DNA from: Gemmata palustris | GTDB taxonomy: Bacteria; Planctomycetota; Planctomycetia; Gemmatales; Gemmataceae | Length of the DNA stretch: 64,000 nucleotides | NCBI RefSeq assembly: GCF_017939745.1 | Contig: NZ_JAGKQQ010000001.1 | Location: forward strand, 5,084,001-5,148,000 | Direction of reading: 5' to 3' | Shown: piece after piece, positions 16,235-23,429 of the stretch | Layout of the letters: each line of letters opens with the position of its first letter | Numbering within the stretch: position 1 is the stretch's first letter | Notes under the pieces: model-generated | The model's input: only the letters and a program-made list of their open reading frames with translations | Database searches by the model: none | Told to the model about the DNA's origin: nothing | Position numbers and translations under genes: made by a program

Positions 16235-16690
16235 GGGCGTTCGACCCCTCTTCAACAAATACCAACACAATCCTCCACACGAATGTTACCCCCGAGCACG
16301 GTAAGGCAAAAGGTCGGTAGCGAATCACTTTGTCAGGGGAAATGAACGCGGGGCAAATCTTTGCCCCGTCGGACGTGGCACGCGGGCCGGTCGATCCTGT
16401 ACACTCATCCTCACACCCGACCGTGTGGTCGGGGCACTCACTCGGAGAGCAGTAAGCAGAGCAAAAGCGGGGCGCGTGCGCCCCATAACAACTTGAACCA
16501 TGCGTTGAGCATGGTCTCGCTTCCAGCGAACCGGCCAAACGTGACCCGCAAGGGTCACGGTGTTTTCAATGAAGCGGACTTAGCCACGCCCCGAAAGGGG
16601 CGGCGGCCAGGGTCCGTTCATTGAAGGCTCTTGGCCGGGCCTGCTGGAGCGGCTCTGCGTCCGCCGCTCCGCACTTTTGGGGGTCCGCCC
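16235..16690. other. Gene-free stretch rich in hairpins
   Basis: 456 bp between divergent genes with no convincing ORF. It holds the first GGGGCAAATCTTTGCCCC palindrome (16350-16367) and then, on the plus strand, a series of hairpins: GGGGCGCGTGCGCCCC, ACCATGC-gttga-GCATGGT, GTGACCC-gcaa-GGGTCAC followed by GGTGTTTTC (terminator-like, about 16541-16562), and GCCCCGAAAGGGGC (about 16587-16600). A small structured RNA or promoter/leader region is possible. Confidence 0.5.
16350..16367. repeat. Element-specific palindrome, copy 1
   Basis: GGGGCAAATCTTTGCCCC: two 8-bp arms with a 2-nt centre, extended by one more base pair on each side here. It lies in the gene-free stretch upstream of the AbiTii gene. 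No U-tract follows on either strand. Confidence 0.8.
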
Positions 16691-17209
16691 GTGCCCTTTA
16701 TCGTCACCTGCCCGACGTGCCACCAAGCGCTCACCGTTCACGAAATGACCGCCGGTCAAGCTGTCGGCTGTCCCCACTGTCGCCAACCGCTGACCGTTCC
16801 CGCACCGGTCACCAAAGCACCCGATCCACCAGAGTTAGAGTTCTCTACCGGTCCCGTCACCAAACGCTACTCCACTCGATCCAAATACCACCGGAACGAC
16901 ACCGGGAGTGGCGTCAAGCTCCTGTTCATCTGTGCGGCCGTGGCCGTGGCTGTGTCTCTTGTCGTCGGTGCTGCGTGGTACTTTGCGCGCCCAAACCCAG
17001 AGATTGCGCGCGTTGAGGCTGAATACTCGGAAGTGTGCGACGAACTGGATCGGATGAAGAAGGCCGGGGTACCGGAGCACAGCGAACAATACAACCGGGT
17101 ATTCCGCCGGTGGATTGATCTCCAGATCCAGTTCAACAACAAGTACGGGCGTACCCCGCGTCACCTCAAGTACGAGGATCGCGACTACAGCACGACACCT
17201 ATCAGATAG
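16691..17209 (+). CDS. Zinc-ribbon single-pass membrane protein
   Basis: 172 aa. The GTG start gives MPFIVTCPTCHQALTV...VGCPHCRQPLTVP, a double CxxC ribbon like that of host planctomycete proteins (compare the gene at 6113-7690). A linker follows, then one TM helix (LLFICAAVAVAVSLVVGAAWYF) and a charged ~65-residue C-terminal domain with heptad-like spacing. Upstream in-frame codons are Pro/Gly-rich and not believed. It is the only plus-strand structural gene in this half of the element and may be cargo picked up from a planctomycete host. Confidence 0.78.
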   Translation: MPFIVTCPTCHQALTVHEMTAGQAVGCPHCRQPLTVPAPVTKAPDPPELEFSTGPVTKRYSTRSKYHRNDTGSGVKLLFICAAVAVAVSLVVGAAWYFARPNPEIARVEAEYSEVCDELDRMKKAGVPEHSEQYNRVFRRWIDLQIQFNNKYGRTPRHLKYEDRDYSTTPIR

Positions 17210-17235
17210 ACACGTGGCGCGACGGGGTACGCGCG

Positions 17236-18747
17236 TTAGTTCTTTGTGTTCGCCTGGATCGCGGCCCCGGTCCGCGTGCTCCGGGCCGCGTCGGTGATCT
17301 TCGCTTCGGTAACTTTGAGTAGTCGTCCGATCACCGGTCCCAAACTCTCCGCGAGCTTCGAGGCCAGCGCTTCCTCGTCAAGCTGGATCTTCACCTGTAC
17401 ATCGGCCTGGAGCTTGTCGAGGTATTTGTACTGGTCCTTAATCGACTTATCGAAGTCACTCCCGCCCATGCCGTCCGGGAAGTACCGTTTCAGTTCATCC
17501 GGCAAGAACATGCCCCTCACGGCCTTCTCACCGGATTTCCGCTTGGCGTCCGCGACGTACCCGGGCGCGATCGATCCTGCCGAGGCGAGGATCTCAGGGG
17601 GAAGGTTCTCGGCTCCCACGCGATCGATCAACCGGAGCGCGTTAACCCCCATCATCCGCTCGCCTCGGTTCATGCCCCCGATGCGTTCGGCCGCACCCGA
17701 CGCGCGTTCAACTTTCCTGTTCGCGATCTCCAGTTCCGTCTTGGACATCTCGATATCGGCCTTGCGCACTTGGGACTGCGCTTGCGCCAGGGCCAACTGG
17801 CGCTCCTTGAGGCGGTTGATCTCCTCTTCCTTCATCTTCTGCGCGGTCATCAACTCGCCCTGTGCGATGTCTACTGCCCGCTGCGCCTTATCGATCTCAC
17901 TTTTCTGGCGGATGCCACGGGATTCCAGGATCTCGACTTGGCGCAACTCCTCGCGCCTCTTGTTCACGGTGCCCTCGCGCTCGCCGATTAACTTGTCGGT
18001 CCCACTCATCAGCCCCTCGGACCGGGCCACGCCCTGACGGGCCGCGTGCTCGTCGCGTAGCGCGCGGGTGAGTTGGTCCCGTGCCGACCCGTACATCGCC
18101 TCGTTCGCGTGCCCGATGCGCCCGCCTTCTGTGGTTCGGTCGAACGTGTCCCGCGCCCCGTACTTGAACCTCTCCGCGGCCTGAGCCATGAATGATGCGT
18201 TCGATGCCTCGTACCGCGCGCCCCGCACTTTCGCGTATTCCGAGTACGCAACCCCCTCCGTGGCTTTCTCAACGCGGTGGTTCAGTTCCTGACGCGCCAT
18301 CTTGTCCGAGGTGCCGTCCAGCGCGTCGGTGAACTTGATGAGGGACTCGCCCAGTGGGATGAACTCGCTCACCAGGGCGCGCGTCTTCTGCGCGCTGCTG
18401 GTGAACGAGTCGTTCATGATCTCCAGCCCCTTCGCGGTCTTGTTCAGTGCCACGTCGAGGGACTGGACCACGGCCCCGATCACTCGCCCGGCCGGTCCCG
18501 CGCTGCCGATGAGGGACGTGATACCGCCCGTTGCGCCTCGGGCGCGCCCCGCCCACTTGTCGGCGGCTTCCATGCGCTCCTTGTACTGGCGCTCGGAGCG
18601 CGCCTGCTCTCCCCGGAGGTTCGACCGGCTCCCGTGTGCGTTCTCGATGAGCTTACCCGATGGTTCGCCCTCGGCCGCTTTTGCGAGATTGGAGAGCACC
18701 TGTGCGGCGTCCCCGACCTTCAGGACGATGTTTACGGTCTGGTCCAT
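17236..18747 (-). CDS. Coiled-coil, tape-measure-like phage protein
   Basis: 503 aa. The N-terminus MDQTVNIVLKVGDAAQVLSNLAKA resembles the start of tail tape-measure proteins. It has glycine/alanine hydrophobic stretches (GGITSLIGSAGPAGRVIGAVVQ) and a long central coiled coil (about residues 240-370: KRREELRQVEILESRG...EEEINRLKERQLALAQAQSQV). The C-terminal ~60 residues are helical and soluble (VQVKIQLDEEALASKLAESLG). It directly follows the terminase nuclease gene (1-bp gap). Size and position fit a short tape measure or an internal/scaffold protein. An upstream 42-residue extension in frame is rejected as shadow. Confidence 0.7.
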   Translation of the reverse strand: MDQTVNIVLKVGDAAQVLSNLAKAAEGEPSGKLIENAHGSRSNLRGEQARSERQYKERMEAADKWAGRARGATGGITSLIGSAGPAGRVIGAVVQSLDVALNKTAKGLEIMNDSFTSSAQKTRALVSEFIPLGESLIKFTDALDGTSDKMARQELNHRVEKATEGVAYSEYAKVRGARYEASNASFMAQAAERFKYGARDTFDRTTEGGRIGHANEAMYGSARDQLTRALRDEHAARQGVARSEGLMSGTDKLIGEREGTVNKRREELRQVEILESRGIRQKSEIDKAQRAVDIAQGELMTAQKMKEEEINRLKERQLALAQAQSQVRKADIEMSKTELEIANRKVERASGAAERIGGMNRGERMMGVNALRLIDRVGAENLPPEILASAGSIAPGYVADAKRKSGEKAVRGMFLPDELKRYFPDGMGGSDFDKSIKDQYKYLDKLQADVQVKIQLDEEALASKLAESLGPVIGRLLKVTEAKITDAARSTRTGAAIQANTKN

Positions 18748-18748
18748 T

Positions 18749-19468
18749 TCACTCGTCTCCGAAAAGGGCCGGTAGATCGTCCGCCAGTTCCTCGGCGCGC
18801 GTGCGGACGTACTCGCCCGCCGCGGCGCTCTTGTAATCGCGAGTCGGCACCGAGGCAGGTTCGTTGAGGACAAGGTTCCGCACCTGCTCGTCCGTGAGCG
18901 GGCCGGGGACGTTCTCCGCGAGCCACGCGGCCAGACCGAGCGACAGAACTAAGTCGTCGTGGTCGCGCTCGCGCCACGTGCCGAACTGCTCGTTCCCCGC
19001 GGGCGTGATCTTCACCCGGAACACCTGCAACTCGGTCTGGAGGACCGGGAACAGGGCCAGTTCATTGGACATCTTCAACCGGCGCTCGGACATGAGCGCC
19101 TGAAAGGTGTGGACGATGAGTTTCTTGGGTACGCGGACGTCGTGCGCGTGCTCGCCGCGTGTGGTTGTGCTCCCCGCGGTGATGGTGACACCGATCACCC
19201 GGCGCCCGGGGAGCGCGTCCCGGAGCATGTCGACGACGGGGGAACCGACTCCGGTCTGGTCCACGCACAGCGTCGCGGCCCGTAGATCGCGGTGGTTCGC
19301 AAGTTTCACGACCCGTTCCACGGTCTTCGGGTACGGTTCCCGCCACCGGTCCAGGTGCCCGCAGAAGTGCATCCGCTTCTGGTCCGCCGCGTCGAGGAAC
19401 TTCGACCGCACGACCGAGGCCGCGGTGAAGTCGTGTTGCTTTCCGAGGTCTACGCCGATGGTGTGCAT
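18749..19468 (-). CDS. Terminase large subunit, nuclease domain only
   Basis: 239 aa RNase H-fold nuclease that normally forms the C-terminal half of phage TerL. Acidic residues fit the metal site: D7 in IGVDLGKQHDFTA, D70 in LCVDQTGVGSP and D171/D172 in RDHDDLVLSLGLAAW. No ATPase motifs are present; these are in a separate gene at 20111-20956. The start overlaps the end of the intervening HNH gene by 19 bp. The protein would cut concatemeric DNA during packaging after re-association with the ATPase chain. Confidence 0.85.
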   Translation of the reverse strand: MHTIGVDLGKQHDFTAASVVRSKFLDAADQKRMHFCGHLDRWREPYPKTVERVVKLANHRDLRAATLCVDQTGVGSPVVDMLRDALPGRRVIGVTITAGSTTTRGEHAHDVRVPKKLIVHTFQALMSERRLKMSNELALFPVLQTELQVFRVKITPAGNEQFGTWRERDHDDLVLSLGLAAWLAENVPGPLTDEQVRNLVLNEPASVPTRDYKSAAAGEYVRTRAEELADDLPALFGDE

Positions 19469-20091
19469 TGGCTCTCCTTCGCGCGCTTCACGAGTTCACC
19501 CAGAAGCGTTGTGCTAATACCGAACCGCCGTGACACCGCAGTCGCCTTACGCCCCGCCAGCCGTTGACGCACGGCCTCGGCGCGTTGCTCCGGGGGGCAC
19601 AGTGTCGCGTGGTGAGCGACCGCGGCCACGGACCGACCGCGGCGGACGTAGTTCTTGCACAGGTTGGTCATGGTGGCCACGGAAACGCCGAACTCGCGGG
19701 CCAAGTCGGTCAGTTGCTCGCCCGCCTCGGCGCGCTCCAGGGCGTCCGCCTGTTTCCACTTGGTGAGCGTGCGCGGCCGACCCACGCGCTTCTGTGACCA
19801 TTCCAGGTTCTTCGGTCTCAGGTTCTCCCGGTTCCCGTCCAGGAACCGAACCGACCAGCCACGGCCACCGGGTTCGCCGTGCCACGCGGAACAGACCATG
19901 CGGTGCGCCCGGATGAGAACCTGCCGCCCGTTCATTCTGATCGTCGAACTGAGCCTCTCGTAGCGCTCCCAGACTCCACCCCTCAACCGCCACAACCGCC
20001 CGCGCTCGTCGGCGCGGAACCCGGGAACCCCCGGAACCGGTGCCGACCGCACCCCCTTCAGTTCATCCGGGTTGTAGTCCCGCGGTTTCAT
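19450..20091 (-). CDS. HNH homing-endonuclease-like protein inserted between terminase halves
   Basis: 213 aa. Residues ~20-95 follow the phage HNH pattern: PGFRADERGRLWRL (NUMOD4-like strand), RAHRMVCSAWHGE, then VRFLDGNRENLRPKNLEWSQKR. In active members the position before LDGN is usually His; here it is Phe, so cleavage may be lost. Two helix-turn-helix segments follow (LTDLAREFGVSVATMTNLCKNY and ATAVSRRFGISTTLLGELVKRA), as in the DNA-binding tails of such enzymes. It lies exactly between the ATPase and nuclease genes, the position expected after homing into a contiguous terL. Confidence 0.85.
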   Translation of the reverse strand: MKPRDYNPDELKGVRSAPVPGVPGFRADERGRLWRLRGGVWERYERLSSTIRMNGRQVLIRAHRMVCSAWHGEPGGRGWSVRFLDGNRENLRPKNLEWSQKRVGRPRTLTKWKQADALERAEAGEQLTDLAREFGVSVATMTNLCKNYVRRGRSVAAVAHHATLCPPEQRAEAVRQRLAGRKATAVSRRFGISTTLLGELVKRAKESQCTPSA

Positions 20092-20110
20092 TCTTTCGCT
20101 CTTGCGAATC

Positions 20111-20956
20111 TCAATAGGTCAAGGGAAAGTCCGCGTGGGGCAAATCTTTGCCCCGGGGTCGCGCGGGCTCGAAGAACGGTGCCTCGTCGCTCCCCGCGGC
20201 CAAGATGTCGTCCGTGTCGAACACGGCCCCTTCCGCGTCCTCGAACGAGCAGAAGTATTCCTGCTTCCAGTGCCGCTCGCCCAGTGCCTTGCGCTCGCTC
20301 TCCAGGAACGCGGAGGTGATGCGTGGGCACTTGTCGGCCGTGATCCTGAGCCGGTACCACGGTTCCGATCCGCTGTAGGCGTCGTAGAACCAGCCGCGCT
20401 TCCCGAACGCCGTGGTACACGCCAGCAACCTCCCGCCGCTCACCGCGAGCATCGGCCGCACACCGGCCATCAGAGCGTCGGGCACGCGGGCCGCTTCGTC
20501 CACCACCAGGAGCGAGACCGCACTGAACCCGCGGATGGTCTTCTCAGAACCGGGAACCGCGAGCAACCGTGAGCCGTTCGCGAGTTCCATGAAGGTGGCG
20601 TTCACCTTACCCGGGACCGGCCGTCCCAACCGCTCGTAGCGCTCCGCGGCCTTACGGAAACATTCGATGGCTTGGCGCTGCGAAGGGGCCGTGATGAGGA
20701 CCAACGCGCCCGCTCGTGCGAGTACCGTGTGAAGCGCTGCCGCTGCCGAGGTCTCAGACTTCCCAACCTGTCGGGAAGCCAGGAGTAGGCACTGAGCCCA
20801 ATGGCTCCGCAGTAACGCTGCTTGCCACGGGTCCGCACCCTTCATGATTGCGGCCGGGTCCGCCTTGAGTGCCGTGAGCGTTGCCGTGGCTAACGGGTTC
20901 ACTCGGCGACTCGCCGCGATCTTGCGGAGGCGCGCCACCTCCGACCGCAGATTCAT
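20111..20956 (-). CDS. Terminase large subunit, ATPase domain only
   Basis: 281 aa packaging motor domain. An adenine-binding DPWQ motif (42-45) is followed by Walker A SRQVGKS (61-67), Walker B LLVVDEA (149-155), the coupling motif TTAFGKRGWFYDAY and a C-terminal EYFCSFEDAEGAVFDTDDI segment that in full TerL precedes the nuclease domain. The chain then stops. The last codons run through one of the GGGGCAAATCTTTGCCCC palindromes, which encodes GKDLP. The start overlaps the small-terminase gene by 203 bp; an internal ATG at MKGADPWQ would shorten the overlap but lose a plausible N-terminal helix. Confidence 0.88.
   Translation of the reverse strand: MNLRSEVARLRKIAASRRVNPLATATLTALKADPAAIMKGADPWQAALLRSHWAQCLLLASRQVGKSETSAAAALHTVLARAGALVLITAPSQRQAIECFRKAAERYERLGRPVPGKVNATFMELANGSRLLAVPGSEKTIRGFSAVSLLVVDEAARVPDALMAGVRPMLAVSGGRLLACTTAFGKRGWFYDAYSGSEPWYRLRITADKCPRITSAFLESERKALGERHWKQEYFCSFEDAEGAVFDTDDILAAGSDEAPFFEPARPRGKDLPHADFPLTY
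20137..20154. repeat. Element-specific palindrome, copy 2
   Basis: GGGGCAAATCTTTGCCCC inside the last codons of the terminase ATPase gene, read there as Gly-Lys-Asp-Leu-Pro. It is close to the boundary with the HNH gene. Confidence 0.8.
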
Positions 20957-21311
20957 GGATACTCGCCCTCAGTTCGGCTACTTCGCGGGTCAGCGTCGCG
21001 TGCTCTCGGACACGGATGACGGCATCAATCATCGCCCGGCACGCACCCAGCGCGACCACATCACTCTTGCTGTCCACCAACTGCTCTAACCGGTTCAGCG
21101 TCGCACCCAACTTGCTCGCCGCCCCGCCGGTGAACCGCTCGATAATGGCAACCTGCTCGGCATCGACCGACCGGCGGAACGCGGGATCGGCCATCCGCCG
21201 GGCCACGGTACGAAGACTCACGTTCGCGGCCGCTGCCGCTTGCTCGTGAGTCGCCCCGGTCGCGAGGGCCGCGATCAGAAGGGCGTCGGTTTTGTTGCCA
21301 CCACGTGCCAT
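20754..21311 (-). CDS. Terminase small subunit-like HTH protein
   Basis: 185 aa. The N-terminal domain MARGGNKTDALLIAALATGATHEQAAAAANVSLRTVARRMADPAFRRSVD is a helix-turn-helix of the type in phage small terminases, followed by a helical part (IERFTGGAASKLGATLNRLEQLVDSKSDVVALGACRAMIDAVIRVREHATLTREVAELR). The final ~70 residues are low complexity and overlap the ATPase gene by 203 bp in another frame. The start lies 12 bp after the portal gene. Function by position: recognises packaging DNA and hands it to the split TerL. Confidence 0.78.
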   Translation of the reverse strand: MARGGNKTDALLIAALATGATHEQAAAAANVSLRTVARRMADPAFRRSVDAEQVAIIERFTGGAASKLGATLNRLEQLVDSKSDVVALGACRAMIDAVIRVREHATLTREVAELRASIHESAVGGGAPPQDRGESPSEPVSHGNAHGTQGGPGRNHEGCGPVASSVTAEPLGSVPTPGFPTGWEV

Positions 21312-21322
21312 TGCGTGCCAAC

Positions 21323-22759
21323 TCACTCCAGCGAAATTGGGCGCCCGCTCCGATGTGCTGCGTTCCGAGCGAACACATTCCGCCGCTCGGCTTCCGACAG
21401 CAGATCCCACGTCCGCACGCCCTTCGGTGGGTCGGGATTGGGTTTCGGTTCCGCGGGATCAGGTTTCTGTTCCACGGGCGCCGGCCCTGATTTCACCCAG
21501 ACGTCGCCGTCCGGGTCGGCCGGTAAGCCGTGTTCGGCCCGCAGTTCGTTCACCTTGATCGCGCCGGCACCGATCAGTTGTTGAAGGTCCGCCCGCCGCC
21601 CGTCCGGGTCGCGGGGACGAGGCGGTTCCAGCCAGACGACGAGACTGGCGTCCTCGTACACCACACGAAAGAAGTTCGTGAGGTGATCGCTAATCAGCCG
21701 GCAGATGGGAGCGCACTTCGAGAAGCAGAACGTTTCGTCCGACACGACCGCGGACGCGCGGTTCGCATCGTCGGTCATGCCCAACGACACTTTCGGTGTA
21801 CCGAACGCGGCCAACACCCGGTCGCGCGTGAGTAGCGACGAGGCCGTGAAGTCCATCTCCGCGGGCGTGTTGCTGATCCGTGTCACCTCTTTAATGATCG
21901 CGTCGAGGATGATCGGCTCGCCCGCATTCGCCGCGCCGGAAGTGGCTTCCTTGATTCGCTGCGTCAGGACGCGCCTCTGCGTCGCTGTGAGCGCGGGCGA
22001 GTCGTCCTGGTCACCAATTCCCGACCCCGATGCGTCCTGTCCTACCTTAACCAGAAGACCAGGGCGCCCGCCGTTGCGGAAGCTCGTAACTTGTGAGTCG
22101 AGAATCTGTTCGTCGGCCAACACGGACCGGAACGCTGCTTTCAGCGGGGAGAGTGACTGAAACGGGTTGGCGGGGTCCGGGTAGCTCATCCGAATCAACT
22201 CAGCCGAACCGAGGCGGTACTCGTCAGTCGAGTTTTCGGCACGAACGATGAATCGCGTGAGCGGTAGCCCCACGTAGTCCGGGTCTTCACGCACCCATCC
22301 CGTGGGGAGGTACCATAGACGCGGGTTTCCGCTCTCTTGCTCATCGAACCAGAGGAATGCCGTCCCCGTAACCTCCAGCGAGGCCACGATGAGCGAGATG
22401 AGCGTCGATTCCGTCAGGTACGGGTTCGGTTGGTCGAGGATGTCGTGAAGGGGATGTTCCGGGGCCTCCTTCACGTCCGAACCACTGGCCGCGGGGTTCC
22501 GCGAGCCCGTGGACTTCGCCCCAGAGGGACGGTTCTTTGCGTTCTTCTGCTTGCGGCCAACCTTAATGGGTTGTGCCGCGATGCGTTGCGAGGTGGCACG
22601 CACGGCCGCGTACACCCACTCAGCGAGGTGTCGCCGGGTGTCGTTGTCGTTCCAGGTCGGGCTACTCCCGCCCGTTGAGCCGGGTCCGATGGCCGCGGTG
22701 AGAGTGGCACCGCGGGGAGCCTTCACAGAGGGCACGCCGTTATTCAGCCAATCGAACAT
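21323..22759 (-). CDS. HK97-type phage portal protein
   Basis: 478 aa. It has the standard portal order: MFDWLNNG start, WVYAAVRATSQRIAAQPIKV, HPLHDILDQPNPYLTE, TGTAFLWFDEQESGNPRLWYLPTGWV, the FQSLSPLKAAFRSV helix, SFRNGGRPGLLVKV, and DFTASSLLTRDRVLAAFGTPKVSLGM. The C-terminal ~80 residues are Pro-rich (PDPAEPKPNPDPPKG). It forms the dodecameric DNA gate of the capsid. It follows the capsid and 177-aa genes on the same strand, so the head genes run in the opposite order to most tailed phages. Confidence 0.93.
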   Translation of the reverse strand: MFDWLNNGVPSVKAPRGATLTAAIGPGSTGGSSPTWNDNDTRRHLAEWVYAAVRATSQRIAAQPIKVGRKQKNAKNRPSGAKSTGSRNPAASGSDVKEAPEHPLHDILDQPNPYLTESTLISLIVASLEVTGTAFLWFDEQESGNPRLWYLPTGWVREDPDYVGLPLTRFIVRAENSTDEYRLGSAELIRMSYPDPANPFQSLSPLKAAFRSVLADEQILDSQVTSFRNGGRPGLLVKVGQDASGSGIGDQDDSPALTATQRRVLTQRIKEATSGAANAGEPIILDAIIKEVTRISNTPAEMDFTASSLLTRDRVLAAFGTPKVSLGMTDDANRASAVVSDETFCFSKCAPICRLISDHLTNFFRVVYEDASLVVWLEPPRPRDPDGRRADLQQLIGAGAIKVNELRAEHGLPADPDGDVWVKSGPAPVEQKPDPAEPKPNPDPPKGVRTWDLLSEAERRNVFARNAAHRSGRPISLE

Positions 22760-22797
22760 CGGAAATACCTATCGAATGGGCGACGAAAAAACCGACC

Positions 22798-23331
22798 TCA
22801 CTTCGCGACAGCCAACCCTCCGGCCAATTCCTTCCGCTCCGCGGGCGAGAGCTTGCTGGTTAGCAGTGCCACCAGTTGGTTAATCGTGGTGTCCCGTGGG
22901 TCCGCCTTTTCCGTGTAGTACATGCCGCGGCGCATGTCCGGCGGGTCCGAATCTGGGAGTTTCCCCTTCACCACCCGAGCCACACCCGCGACCACTGCCC
23001 GCCGCATCCACCCGAGCCACGTGCCCGCGTGGGCGTTCGGGAACTCCTTCACCGGCTTGTCGAAGTCCACGGCACCCCCGATGCGCTTCTCAATAGCCGC
23101 GCGTGTGGCCGTGTACTGAAAGTCGTGGAGGGGTTCCACGATCGCACCGGTTCCCGTCGTCGGGTCGAAGCGGATTACCTGTCCCGGCACGCCATTCGGC
23201 AGGTCGCGCACCAGCGTCCCGATTTCCGGCGAGTTGATCGCCCGCACGTCGAACCGGCCGCGGACGCGCTCGCCGGTCGGGTGAAAGAGAAGATCGCCGT
23301 TCCGCTCGTTGTTGATCTCGATTTCAACCAT
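22798..23331 (-). CDS. Unknown protein of the head gene cluster
   Basis: 177 aa, soluble, no cysteines. It starts MVEIEINNERNGDLLFHPTGERVRGRFDVRAINSPEIGTLVRDLPNG, then has a central FDPTTGTGAIVEPLHDFQYTATRAAIEKRIGG and a C-terminal helical part ending SPAERKELAGGLAVAK. I do not recognise a family and see no protease catalytic motif. Being between capsid and portal on the same strand, it is likely a structural or assembly factor such as a head-completion or decoration protein. Confidence 0.72.
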   Translation of the reverse strand: MVEIEINNERNGDLLFHPTGERVRGRFDVRAINSPEIGTLVRDLPNGVPGQVIRFDPTTGTGAIVEPLHDFQYTATRAAIEKRIGGAVDFDKPVKEFPNAHAGTWLGWMRRAVVAGVARVVKGKLPDSDPPDMRRGMYYTEKADPRDTTINQLVALLTSKLSPAERKELAGGLAVAK

Positions 23332-23398
23332 GATTCCCCCGGGCCGTAAAAGGCCACAGAATGACGTGTGAAGTACGTGAGAACAGTGTGAGATGCTC

Positions 23399-23416
23399 GG
23401 GGCAAAGATTTGCCCC
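23399..23416. repeat. Element-specific palindrome, copy 3
   Basis: GGGGCAAAGATTTGCCCC, the reverse complement of the other copies. Here the stem extends to 12 bp (GCTCGGGGCAAA / TTTGCCCCGAGC, about 23395-23420). It lies 10-31 bp after the capsid stop codon on the minus strand. No U-tract follows. Confidence 0.82.
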
Positions 23417-23429
23417 GAGCGGTTACGTT

